Positions 1 to 7,952 of a stretch of DNA of 64,000 bases are shown here, piece by piece. A program made the position numbers and the translations under genes. A model generated the notes under the pieces. It was not told the DNA's origin. It saw only the letters and a program-made list of their open reading frames with translations, and did no database searches. This DNA comes from Acidocella sp. KAb 2-4 (lineage in GTDB: Bacteria; Pseudomonadota; Alphaproteobacteria; Acetobacterales; Acetobacteraceae), in assembly GCF_020567705.1 (NCBI RefSeq), contig NZ_JAJDJU010000011.1, positions 1-64,000 of the forward strand. The letters run 5' to 3'. The stretch's first letter is position 1, and every line of letters begins with the position of its first letter.

Positions 1-584
1 CCGGCCATGATCGGCAGCGCGCGGAAATCGGAGACCAGGGTGTTGTAGCCGAAGCTGGTGCCGCGCTCCGTCGCCATCACACGCGGATTGCCTGATTGCG
101 TGACCTTGGCAAGCACGTTTTTCATATCCCACGGCGCGAGGAACTGGCCCTTCTTCACGTTCACCACCGCGCCAGTCTCGGCCGCGGCGATCAGTAAATC
201 GGTCTGCCGGCAAAGAAAGGCGGGGATTTGCAGGATATCCACGATTTCGGCCACCGGGGCGCATTGCTCGCGCTCATGCACATCGGTGAGTACGGGCAGG
301 TCGAGGCGGCTCTTGATGTCGGCGAAGATTTGCAGCGAGGCATCGAGCCCCACGCCGCGCGCGCCGGAGAGGCTGGTGCGGTTGGCTTTGTCGAACGAAC
401 TCTTGAACACCAGCCCGATGCCGAGGCGCGCGCAAATCTCCTTGAGCGCACTGGCGCATTCAAAGGCGTGCGCGGCGCTCTCGATCTGGCACGGACCGGC
501 GATGAGCGACATCGGCAGGGCATTGCCAAAATCCACCCCGCCCACGGAGACGATGGCGGCGGGAGCGGTTGGGGTGTGGGTCAT
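1..584 (-). CDS. kdsA: 3-deoxy-D-manno-octulosonate 8-phosphate synthase, N-terminal part
   Basis: Condenses phosphoenolpyruvate with arabinose 5-phosphate to give KDO 8-phosphate for lipopolysaccharide inner core, in the cytoplasm. About 194 residues are visible, and the C-terminal part lies beyond the window start. The translation shows the KdsA landmarks: GPCQIES near residue 29, FKSSFDKANR, LTDVHE, DILQIPAFLCRQTDL and KKGQFLAPWDM. The ATG at 584 has GAGGA about 7 bases upstream. It implies a Gram-negative outer membrane with KDO-containing LPS. Family identity is clear; only truncation by the window limits the call. Confidence 0.95.
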   Translation of the reverse strand, partial: MTHTPTAPAAIVSVGGVDFGNALPMSLIAGPCQIESAAHAFECASALKEICARLGIGLVFKSSFDKANRTSLSGARGVGLDASLQIFADIKSRLDLPVLTDVHEREQCAPVAEIVDILQIPAFLCRQTDLLIAAAETGAVVNVKKGQFLAPWDMKNVLAKVTQSGNPRVMATERGTSFGYNTLVSDFRALPIMA

Positions 585-643
585 GGTTTTATCCTCGGCA
601 GATGGCGTGGGCTTGGCATATAGCGGGCCTTGGCGCGGGCCGC

Positions 644-673
644 AAAAAAGGCCCCGGATCGCTCCGGGGCCTT
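644..673 (-). terminator. Intrinsic terminator of the APC permease gene
   Basis: A perfect 9-bp GC stem (650-658 with 663-671, loop 659-662) is followed on the minus strand by a run of T (A-run 644-649 on plus). It lies about 26 bases after the permease stop and before kdsA, so it separates the two minus-strand genes. Confidence 0.85.
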
Positions 674-698
674 CGGGATTGCGGGCTACGCCCGGGGT

Positions 699-2243
699 TT
701 AATCCTGCGCTCCTTTCAGGGCGGTTTCCTCGGCCACGATCTCGGCCGCGCGGGCCGCGATCTCGCCCTTGCTGATGGGCGGGCCAGGGAACCGGGTGCG
801 GGCGATGCCGAACCAGATGATGGCCATGAGCCCGAGCAGGCCGATGAAGTAGCTGTCCAGAATGTCATTGGGCGGACGGGTGCCGATATAAATGATCAGA
901 ATGCCGCCCAGCGTGACGATCAGGGCCAGCGGCTTGGACAAGAAGCCCAGGCGGAACGGCCCGAACTCCGTCCAGGTCCGCCCCTCGGCGAACAAACCGG
1001 CCAGCACCGGCATGGAGTAGGAGATGTAGAGGAACATCGCGCAACCCGCCGCCAGCGCCGCGAAAGCAGGCGAATACAGCGTGGCGGCGATGGAGGCGAC
1101 CACCGTGCCCCAGATCGCGTAAACCGGGGAGCGGTGCTTGTGGTCCACCTGCTTCAGCCATTTATGGCCGGGCAGACCGCCATCGCGGGCGAAGGCATAG
1201 ACCATGCGCGAGGTGGAGGTGACACCGGCCAGCGCGCACAGGAAGTTGGAAAGCACGATGCCGATGTAAAGAATGTCCTTCACCGCCACCGGCACCGCAA
1301 GGCTGGCCATCAGATTGAAGATGACATTGCCACCATCGCCGGCCGCCTTCACCGGGTCGGGCATCGCCAGCACGAAGGACGCGGCCATCACCACGCCAAA
1401 CAGCGCGGACCAGATGATGGAGTTGAGGATACCCTTCGGCACGTTCACGCGGGCATTCACGGTCTCTTCCGAGGTGTGGGCAGAGCCGTCGAACCCGGTG
1501 ACTGTGTAAAGCGGGTAGAGCAAAGCCAGCAAGAACAGGTAGAACGGGCTGCTGCTCTGCGGCACCACGCTGCCACCCGGCGCGCCGGAGAAATTATGGA
1601 ACGTGGTCAGGCGCGAGAAATCGAGATGCGGCGCTGAATACAGCATCGTCACCGTAAGCAGCACGGCAATCACGAAGATCAGCACACCCGAAAAATCGAT
1701 CAGCTTGGTCGTGGTGCGGATGCCAAAATGGTTCAGCAGCCCCTGCGTGCCGGTGATCAACAGTACCGCAATGGTCTGCTGCCAGAAGCCCCAGGCCGAG
1801 GTGTTAATATTGAAAATATTATTGAGGACGAGGCCGACAAACAGGTTATAGACGCCGACATTCACCGAGGCGACGACGAAGATCAGCCCCAGCAGGTTGA
1901 ACCAGGCCGTGGCCCAGCCCCAGCCGCGCCCGCCCAGGATGGACGACCAATGATAAAGCCCGCCCGCCGTCGGATAGGCCGAGGCGATCTGCGCCATCGA
2001 CAAGCCGACAATCAGCGCGAAGGTGCAGCCGACGATCCAGCCGATGATGGCGGTCAGTCCGCCGCCGGTGGAGTAGCCGACCTGGAACGAGGTGATGCCC
2101 CCCGCCAGGATGCAGATAATGGAAAACGAAACGGCGAAATTAGAGAAGCCATGCATGCGCCGGGATAATTCCTGCGCATAACCCATCTTGTGCAACGCAG
2201 CGGCATCCGCCGCCAGGACGTCCTGTTCACTCCGGTCCGTCAT
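699..2243 (-). CDS. APC-superfamily amino acid/amine permease
   Basis: A polytopic inner-membrane transporter of about 514 residues with around 12 hydrophobic segments. The first helix region carries the small-residue unwound segment typical of amino acid/polyamine/organocation permeases (FAVSFSIICILAGGITSF), followed by ASAYPTAGGLYHW, a hallmark of the eukaryotic BAT1-like/bacterial GABA-permease branch. An in-frame ATG lies at 2255, but the ATG at 2243 has a GGGGG Shine-Dalgarno about 5 bases upstream and is preferred. It is divergent from the glutamine-synthetase-like and iron-dehydrogenase genes, so it probably imports the amine or amino acid they process. The substrate is inferred from context only. 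Confidence 0.85.
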   Translation of the reverse strand: MTDRSEQDVLAADAAALHKMGYAQELSRRMHGFSNFAVSFSIICILAGGITSFQVGYSTGGGLTAIIGWIVGCTFALIVGLSMAQIASAYPTAGGLYHWSSILGGRGWGWATAWFNLLGLIFVVASVNVGVYNLFVGLVLNNIFNINTSAWGFWQQTIAVLLITGTQGLLNHFGIRTTTKLIDFSGVLIFVIAVLLTVTMLYSAPHLDFSRLTTFHNFSGAPGGSVVPQSSSPFYLFLLALLYPLYTVTGFDGSAHTSEETVNARVNVPKGILNSIIWSALFGVVMAASFVLAMPDPVKAAGDGGNVIFNLMASLAVPVAVKDILYIGIVLSNFLCALAGVTSTSRMVYAFARDGGLPGHKWLKQVDHKHRSPVYAIWGTVVASIAATLYSPAFAALAAGCAMFLYISYSMPVLAGLFAEGRTWTEFGPFRLGFLSKPLALIVTLGGILIIYIGTRPPNDILDSYFIGLLGLMAIIWFGIARTRFPGPPISKGEIAARAAEIVAEETALKGAQD

Positions 2244-2354
2244 TAAGACCCCCATCTGTTGTGATTGATTTTATAAACGGAGCCTATACTCTGGTTTTCG
2301 GTTCGCCAAGCAAAACTTGACGCTCCGCCATTCCTGCTGACGAAAAATTGTGAT

Positions 2355-2360
2355 TATAAT
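2355..2360 (+). promoter_or_regulatory. Candidate -10 element for the glutamine-synthetase-like gene
   Basis: The divergent intergenic region 2244-2388 is conspicuously A+T-rich for this window. It contains an exact TATAAT at 2355-2360, about 29 bases before the ATG at 2389. No good -35 is seen at 17 bases, so this is a weak call. A matching TATAAA on the minus strand near 2270-2276 could serve the permease. Confidence 0.3.
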
Positions 2361-2388
2361 CGACAAAACAACACCGGGAGCTGAACCT

Positions 2389-3750
2389 ATGGCCGCAACC
2401 CCTCACCTGACATTGCCTGAGCTCAAGGGCATGGCCGATCGCGGCGAGATCGACACCATCATCGTCGCCGCCTGCGACATGCAGGGCCGCCTGCAGGGCA
2501 AGCGGGTGATGCCGAAATTCTTCTTCGAGTCCGTCACCTCCGAGGCGGCCGAGGGGTGCTCCTATCTGCTGGCCACCGATATCGAATGCGGCACCGTGCC
2601 GGGCTATGAGCTGACCTCTTGGGAAAAGGGGTATGGCGATTTCATCTTCGCGCCGGACCTGTCGACGCTGCGCCTTGCCCCCTGGCAGCCGGGCGCCGCC
2701 ATTGTGCTGTGCGATATCGAACTGAAAGGCCATAAGCCGGCCAGCGTTTCGCCGCGCACCATGCTCAAGCAGCAGCTCAACCGGCTGAAGGCGCATGGGC
2801 TCTCGGCCTGGGCCGCGACCGAGCTGGAATTCATCATGTTCCGCAACACTTATGAGGATGCGTGGAACAAGGCGTATCGCGGCCTCACCCCGGCCAACCA
2901 GTATAATAACGACTATTCGATCCTCGGCACCGCGCGGGTGGAGCCGATCATCCGGCGCATCCGCAACGCCATGGAGGCGGCAGGCATTCAGGTCGAGAAT
3001 TCCAAGGGCGAATGCAATCTCGGCCAGCACGAGATCAATTTCCGCTACGGCCCGGCGGTGGAGACCTGCGACAAGCACGTGATCTACAAGGAGGCGGCGA
3101 AGGAGATCGCGGTGCAGGAGAACGCGGCCATCACCTTCATGGCCAAGTTCAATGAGCGCGAGGGCAATTCCTGCCACACCCATCTCAGCCTGCGCAACGA
3201 GGCGGGGGATGCCGTATTCCTCGACGCCGACGGGCATTCGCCGTCCAAGCTGTTCAAGCAGTTTATGGCCGGGCTGCTGCGCCACACGCCCGAGATCGCG
3301 CTGTTCTTCGCGCCCAACATCAACTCTTACAAACGCTACGCGCTCGGCAGCTTCGCCCCCACGGCGCTGGCCTGGGGCATGGATAACCGCACCTGCGCGT
3401 TCCGCGTGCTCGGGCATGGCAAATCCATCCGCGTGGAAAACCGCCTGCCGGGCGGCGACGTCAATCCATACCTGGTGCTGGCGGCGATGATCGCGGCGGG
3501 GCTGGCGGGCATCGAGGGCGATTACGAACCGGTGCCGATGTTCACCGGCAACGCCTACACCGCCGATCTGCCGCGCGTGCCGCACACTTTGGCCGATGCC
3601 GCCAAGCTGTTCGCGCAGAGCGAGTTTGCGCATGCGGTGTTCGGCACCGATGTCGTGAAGCATTATACCAACATGGCGAAAGTGGAGCTGGACGCGTTCA
3701 ACGCGGCCGTGACGGACTGGGAGCGCTTCCGCTCCTTTGAAAGGATGTAA
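2389..3750 (+). CDS. Glutamine synthetase family protein, probable gamma-glutamyl-amine ligase
   Basis: A 453-residue GlnA-fold ATP-dependent ligase of the PuuA/GlnA3/GlnA4 type, predicted to join the gamma-carboxyl of glutamate to an amine other than ammonia. Visible catalytic-fold motifs are ELE at 145-147 (metal and glutamate site), KGECN around 206-210, GQHEIN 212-217, CHTHLSL 262-268, NINSYKR 310-316 and RVENR 348-352. It is divergent from an APC permease and followed after 4 bases by an iron alcohol dehydrogenase. Housekeeping GlnA normally sits beside glnB, and that is not the case here. The ATG at 2389 has GGGAG 8 bases upstream, better than a GTG at 2350. The amine substrate (polyamine, ethanolamine or another) cannot be read from sequence. 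Confidence 0.85.
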   Translation: MAATPHLTLPELKGMADRGEIDTIIVAACDMQGRLQGKRVMPKFFFESVTSEAAEGCSYLLATDIECGTVPGYELTSWEKGYGDFIFAPDLSTLRLAPWQPGAAIVLCDIELKGHKPASVSPRTMLKQQLNRLKAHGLSAWAATELEFIMFRNTYEDAWNKAYRGLTPANQYNNDYSILGTARVEPIIRRIRNAMEAAGIQVENSKGECNLGQHEINFRYGPAVETCDKHVIYKEAAKEIAVQENAAITFMAKFNEREGNSCHTHLSLRNEAGDAVFLDADGHSPSKLFKQFMAGLLRHTPEIALFFAPNINSYKRYALGSFAPTALAWGMDNRTCAFRVLGHGKSIRVENRLPGGDVNPYLVLAAMIAAGLAGIEGDYEPVPMFTGNAYTADLPRVPHTLADAAKLFAQSEFAHAVFGTDVVKHYTNMAKVELDAFNAAVTDWERFRSFERM

Positions 3751-3754
3751 GCAA

Positions 3755-4921
3755 ATGCAGCTCAAAGGTAATTGGCGTATCCCCACCGAGATTTTGGCCG
3801 GGGCCGGGCGCATCGCCGAACTGCCCCAGCGGGTGAAGGCGGCGGGGCTCTCGCGCGTGCTGGTGGTCACCGACCCCGGCGTGGCGGGCCTGCCCTTCCT
3901 GGCCAGCATCTTGAAATCGCTGGAGGCGGTGGGCATCACCCCGGCGCTGTTCAAGGATCTGCACCCCGACCCGCAGCATGCCGACGTGCTGGCCGGCGCC
4001 GCCGCCTACAACGCGCATGGGGCCGAGGGCGTGATCGCCATTGGCGGCGGCTCGGGGCTGGATTGCGGCAAGTCGATCGCGCTCGCCGTCTCCACCTCGC
4101 GCGCGCTCTGGGATTTCGAGATCACCCAGGCCACGCCGGACGTCGACCGCCCGCTGCCGCCGATCTTCGCGGTGCCGACCACCGCCGGCACCGGCTCCGA
4201 GGTCGGCCGCGCCAGCGTGGTCATCGACACCGAGAAGCGCCGCAAATACATCCTGCTGCATGCGCAGATGCTGCCGCGCCTAGTCATTCTCGACCCCGAG
4301 CTGACCTTCGGCCTGCCGCCCTTCATCACCGCCTGGACCGGAATGGACGCGCTCGCCCATTCGCTGGAGGCGTATTACGGCCCGTTCTACCACCCGATCG
4401 CCGACGGCATCGCCATCGAGGGCATGCGGCTGGTGAAGGAGAATTTGCCGACCGCCTTCGCCGAGCCGCACAACGCCGATGCGCGCATGAACATGCTGGC
4501 CGCCGCCTCGATGGGCGCCACCGCGTTCCAGAAGGCGCTGGGCGCGATCCACGCGCTGTCGCACCCGATCGGCGCGCGCTTCCATGCGCATCACGGCCTC
4601 ACCAACGCGGTGCTGATGCCCTATGTGCTGGCGTATAACCGCCCGGTGATCGAGGCCAGGATCGCCCATGCCGCGCGCGCCCTCGGCATCGAGAACGGGT
4701 TCGACGGGTTCCTCAACTGGGTGCTGGAACTGCGCGACGCGCTGAACATTCCGCATACGCTGGAGGCACTGAAAGTGACGCCGGACGCGCTGGAGGAACT
4801 GGCCGAGGAGGCCGTGGCCGACCCCAACACGCCGGATAATCCGCGCGTCGCGAACAAGGCTGATTACCTGCGCATCCTGCAAGCCGCGATGGCCGGTTCG
4901 CTGGTCGGGCTCGGGGATTAA
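3755..4921 (+). CDS. Iron-containing (group III) alcohol dehydrogenase
   Basis: A 388-residue NAD(P)-dependent metal alcohol dehydrogenase of the FucO/AdhE family, cytoplasmic. The nucleotide-binding motif GGGSGLD is at 97-103 and PTTAGTGSEV at 141-150. The metal ligands align with FucO by spacing: D198, H202, H266 and H280. AAGGA lies 9 bases before the ATG, and the gene is in operon with the glutamine-synthetase-like gene (4-base gap). In that context it may oxidise the alcohol group of a gamma-glutamylated amino-alcohol or a downstream semialdehyde/alcohol. This role is inference. No aldehyde dehydrogenase or gamma-glutamyl hydrolase is adjacent. Confidence 0.9.
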   Translation: MQLKGNWRIPTEILAGAGRIAELPQRVKAAGLSRVLVVTDPGVAGLPFLASILKSLEAVGITPALFKDLHPDPQHADVLAGAAAYNAHGAEGVIAIGGGSGLDCGKSIALAVSTSRALWDFEITQATPDVDRPLPPIFAVPTTAGTGSEVGRASVVIDTEKRRKYILLHAQMLPRLVILDPELTFGLPPFITAWTGMDALAHSLEAYYGPFYHPIADGIAIEGMRLVKENLPTAFAEPHNADARMNMLAAASMGATAFQKALGAIHALSHPIGARFHAHHGLTNAVLMPYVLAYNRPVIEARIAHAARALGIENGFDGFLNWVLELRDALNIPHTLEALKVTPDALEELAEEAVADPNTPDNPRVANKADYLRILQAAMAGSLVGLGD

Positions 4922-4923
4922 CC

Positions 4924-4952
4924 AAAAGCGGGCCGGGGCTCTCCCCGGCCCG
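4924..4952 (-). terminator. Hairpin between convergent genes, terminator-like for the GNAT gene
   Basis: A perfect 10-bp GC stem (4929-4938 with 4943-4952, 4-base loop) starts right after the dehydrogenase stop. On the minus strand it is followed by GCTTTT, so it best fits termination of the GNAT gene. It may also end the plus-strand operon, where the U-tract is poor. Confidence 0.65.
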
Positions 4953-4958
4953 TTGGCG

Positions 4959-5450
4959 TTACAGCGCCTTCTGCATCATCACCACGTCGAGCCAGCGCTC
5001 GAATTTCCAGCCGACCTTGCGCAGAATGCCGACATGCTGGAAGCCCAAACTGGCATGCACGCCAATGCTGGCGACATTCTCCGAATCCCCGATCACCGCC
5101 AGCATCTGCTTAAACCCAGCGGCGCGGGCGCGTTCGACCAGGGCGCCGACAATGGCCTTGCCCACGCCCTGCCCGCGCAGCCCCTCGCGCACATACACGC
5201 TGTCCTCCACGGTATAGCGATAAGCCGGGCGCTGGTGGTACGCGCCGTAATAGCCAAAGCCGAGCACGCCCGAAGCGTCGCGCGCCACCAGCCAGACGTA
5301 CCCAGCCTCATGCCGCGCGGCCAGCCGGGCGGACATCTCCTCAAGCGAGGGCGGCACATCCTCGAACGACCCCGTGCCATGCAGCACGTGATGCGCGTAA
5401 ATCGCCTGGATCTCCGGCAAATCATCCGGGCCGGCGTCGAAAATCTCCAT
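4959..5450 (-). CDS. GNAT N-acetyltransferase, phosphinothricin acetyltransferase-like
   Basis: A 163-residue acetyl-CoA-dependent N-acetyltransferase. It shows the PAT/Bar-type layout: an N-terminal DLPEIQAIYAHHV segment, GTGSFE, then the acetyl-CoA loop RGQGVGKAIV and the C-terminal NVASIGVHASLGFQHVG and GWKFERW blocks shared by phosphinothricin and methionine-sulfone acetyltransferases. The ATG at 5450 has GGAGGG a few bases upstream. A second ATG at 5462 overlaps that Shine-Dalgarno and is less likely. Members act on phosphinothricin, methionine sulfoximine/sulfone or other small amino compounds, and the natural substrate here is unknown. Confidence 0.85.
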   Translation of the reverse strand: MEIFDAGPDDLPEIQAIYAHHVLHGTGSFEDVPPSLEEMSARLAARHEAGYVWLVARDASGVLGFGYYGAYHQRPAYRYTVEDSVYVREGLRGQGVGKAIVGALVERARAAGFKQMLAVIGDSENVASIGVHASLGFQHVGILRKVGWKFERWLDVVMMQKAL

Positions 5451-5568
5451 TCTGCCCTCCATTCATGTTGCGCCGAGGATGGCAAATCCACCGCGGGCTG
5501 AAAAGCGCCCGGTCCGGGCCAGCATTCACGCGGGTTTTCCCGATACCGCCCCAGCGGCGGAGGAAACG

Positions 5569-5597
5569 TTGTGCAAGTGCGTTGTTTTCGGGCATAA
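5569..5597 (+). promoter_or_regulatory. Candidate promoter of the type I secretion locus
   Basis: TTGTGC (5569-5574) and GCATAA (5592-5597) are separated by exactly 17 bases in the divergent region 5451-5666, about 70 bases before the exporter ATG. Match quality is modest and this is a pattern call only. Confidence 0.25.
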
Positions 5598-5666
5598 GCG
5601 GCGCGGCTCGGGGGGCTTGCCTGGAGCCAGCGACGCCACGCGGTTGGTAAGAAGGGTTGAGACGAC

Positions 5667-7952
5667 ATGACCGATACGACGCGCAGCTCCGCAGCCCATC
5701 CTGGCGGAGATCCGGGCGCGAACCCGGAGGTCGCGGCGCTCAACGATGCCGGCATCGGCGCCGATGCGCAGACCCAGGCCCGCCTGGCCGCGGTGATGTT
5801 CGCCGCGCGCTATCATGGCGTGGAAATGGATCTCGAGGCGCTGCGCCTGCGCCCGGATGAGCCCGCCCCCTCGCCGCCCGTGCTGGTGGAATGGCTGCGC
5901 GAGGCGGGGCTGTGGGTGCGCGGCGTACCGATGAATTTCCGCCAGTTGATGAAGATCGACGACCCGGCGCCGGTGGTGCTGCTGCTCGACGATGGCGGCG
6001 CCGCGCTGGTGGTCGGGCGCGACCGCGACCGCGAGGTGCTGTTTATGCGCGACCCGCGCGCCAGCTCCGGTGAGCCGGCAATCGCCGTGGACGAGCTGCG
6101 CCTGAAACAGGTGTGGAGCGGCGGCGCGCTCCTGATCCGCGCCAAGCGCGGCGGGGCGGAGGGCGAGCCGGTATTCAACCTCGGCCTGCTCGCCCGGCTG
6201 GTCTGGTCGGATAAGCGCATCCTGCGCGACATCGCCATTTCCTCAATCACCATCACCGTGCTCAGCCTGGTGCCGATTTTCGCGGTGATGAGTGTGATCG
6301 GCACCGTGCTGCAATATCGCGGCACCGCGACGCTGAACCTCGTCATCATCCTGATGATCGTCGCCGTGGCGTTTGAGATGATACTCAGCTGGGGGCGCAA
6401 GCTGATGGAGGTGATCCTCGCCGCCAAGCTCGACTCGCGGCTGAACCTGATGATCTTCGACCGGCTGCTGGCGCTGCCGATCGAGTTCTTCGAGCGCCAG
6501 CAGGCCGGCGAACTCGCCTATAAGGTCGCGCAGGTGAACCAGGTGCGGGAGTTCCTCACCGGCAAGCTGATGAACACGTTCATCGACATGTTCATGCTCA
6601 CCATCCTGCTGCCGCTGCTGTTTTACATGAATGCCACGCTGGCCTGGACGGTGCTGATCGCCGCCGGGCTGATCGCGGCCATCATCGCCGCCTTCCTGCG
6701 CCCACTATCGGTGATGACCGGGCGGATGATCGCCGCCGAATCGGGCAAGGGCTCGGTGCTGGTGGAGTCGATTTACGGCATCCGCACGGTGAAGGCGCTG
6801 GCGCTGGAACCCGCCCGCGCGGCGGATTGGGACCGACGCGTGGCCGAGGTGGCGGATCTGCACGTGCAGGCCGGCAGGCTGGCCAACTGGCCGGCAACGC
6901 TGGCGATGCCGCTGCAGCGTTATTGCGGCTATGGCGCCATCACGCTCGGCGCCTATATCGCCCTGCACACTAACAACCCGGTGGATGCCGGGAGCATCAC
7001 CGGCTTCATGCTGCTGGGCGGGCGCGTGGCCGGGCCGCTGGTCAGCCTGGCCGGGCTGATGGAGGATGTGCAGAAGGCGCAGGCCGCCATCGGGCAAGTC
7101 GCCTCGGTGCTCAACCGGCCGAACGAAAAGCACGCCCTCACCCACGGGCTGCGCCCGCGCTTCGAGGGCGCGATCGAGTTCGACGATGTGACCTTCCGCT
7201 ACGAGGGTTCCAAAGCCCCGGCGCTGGAGAAGATGAGCTTCAAGATTCCCGCCGGCACCATGCTCGGGCTGGTCGGGCGCTCGGGCTCGGGCAAATCCAC
7301 CATCACCCGCCTGTTGCAGGGCATCAACCGCGACTACCAGGGCGCCATCCGCATCGACGGCAACGACATGCGCGAGATCAATCTGCGCCATATCCGCAAA
7401 AATTTCGGCATGGTGCTGCAGGATAACTTCCTGTTCCGCGGCACGGTGCGCGACAACATCATCGCCGGGCGGCCAGGGCTATCGTTTGAAGACGCGGTGC
7501 GCGCCGCGCGCCTCGCCGGGGCGGAGGAATTCATCGAGCGCCTGCCCAATGGCTACGACACCTTCATTCAGGAAGGCTCGCCCAACCTCTCGGGCGGGCA
7601 GAAGCAGCGCCTGGCCATCGCCCGCGCCCTGATCTCCGACCCCAAAGTGCTGATCATGGACGAGGCGACCTCGGCGCTGGACCCCGAGAGCGAGGCCCTG
7701 GTCAACGCCAACATCCTGCGCATCGCCAAGGGGCGGACGATGGTGATCGTCTCGCACCGTCTGTCCTCGCTGCTCGATTGCGACCTGATCATGGTGCTCG
7801 ACCGCGGGCGCACCGTGGATATCGGCACGCATCACGAGCTGGTCGAGCGCTGCGCCATTTACCGCCACCTCTGGTTCCAGCAAAACCGCCATCTCGCGCC
7901 TGAAGGATTTAACAATGCTGCGTCTGCGCCAGCTCTTACCCAAGGCCACTGA
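5667..7952 (+). CDS. Type I secretion ABC exporter with degenerate C39-like domain
   Basis: A 761-residue HlyB/PrtD-type ATPase that drives export of unfolded proteins through a periplasmic HlyD adaptor and an outer-membrane TolC channel. Residues ~30-160 form a peptidase-C39-like domain, but the catalytic Cys is absent (residues 40-50 read LAAVMFAARYH), so it should bind rather than cleave its substrate. Residues ~185-460 are the six-helix exporter domain. The ATPase domain has Walker A GRSGSGKST at 537-545, LSGGQ at 641-645, Walker B VLIMDEA at 661-667 and switch H697. AGAAGG precedes the ATG. It overlaps the hlyD-like gene by 38 bases. No RTX substrate and no TolC gene lie in this window. 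Confidence 0.92.
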   Translation: MTDTTRSSAAHPGGDPGANPEVAALNDAGIGADAQTQARLAAVMFAARYHGVEMDLEALRLRPDEPAPSPPVLVEWLREAGLWVRGVPMNFRQLMKIDDPAPVVLLLDDGGAALVVGRDRDREVLFMRDPRASSGEPAIAVDELRLKQVWSGGALLIRAKRGGAEGEPVFNLGLLARLVWSDKRILRDIAISSITITVLSLVPIFAVMSVIGTVLQYRGTATLNLVIILMIVAVAFEMILSWGRKLMEVILAAKLDSRLNLMIFDRLLALPIEFFERQQAGELAYKVAQVNQVREFLTGKLMNTFIDMFMLTILLPLLFYMNATLAWTVLIAAGLIAAIIAAFLRPLSVMTGRMIAAESGKGSVLVESIYGIRTVKALALEPARAADWDRRVAEVADLHVQAGRLANWPATLAMPLQRYCGYGAITLGAYIALHTNNPVDAGSITGFMLLGGRVAGPLVSLAGLMEDVQKAQAAIGQVASVLNRPNEKHALTHGLRPRFEGAIEFDDVTFRYEGSKAPALEKMSFKIPAGTMLGLVGRSGSGKSTITRLLQGINRDYQGAIRIDGNDMREINLRHIRKNFGMVLQDNFLFRGTVRDNIIAGRPGLSFEDAVRAARLAGAEEFIERLPNGYDTFIQEGSPNLSGGQKQRLAIARALISDPKVLIMDEATSALDPESEALVNANILRIAKGRTMVIVSHRLSSLLDCDLIMVLDRGRTVDIGTHHELVERCAIYRHLWFQQNRHLAPEGFNNAASAPALTQGH

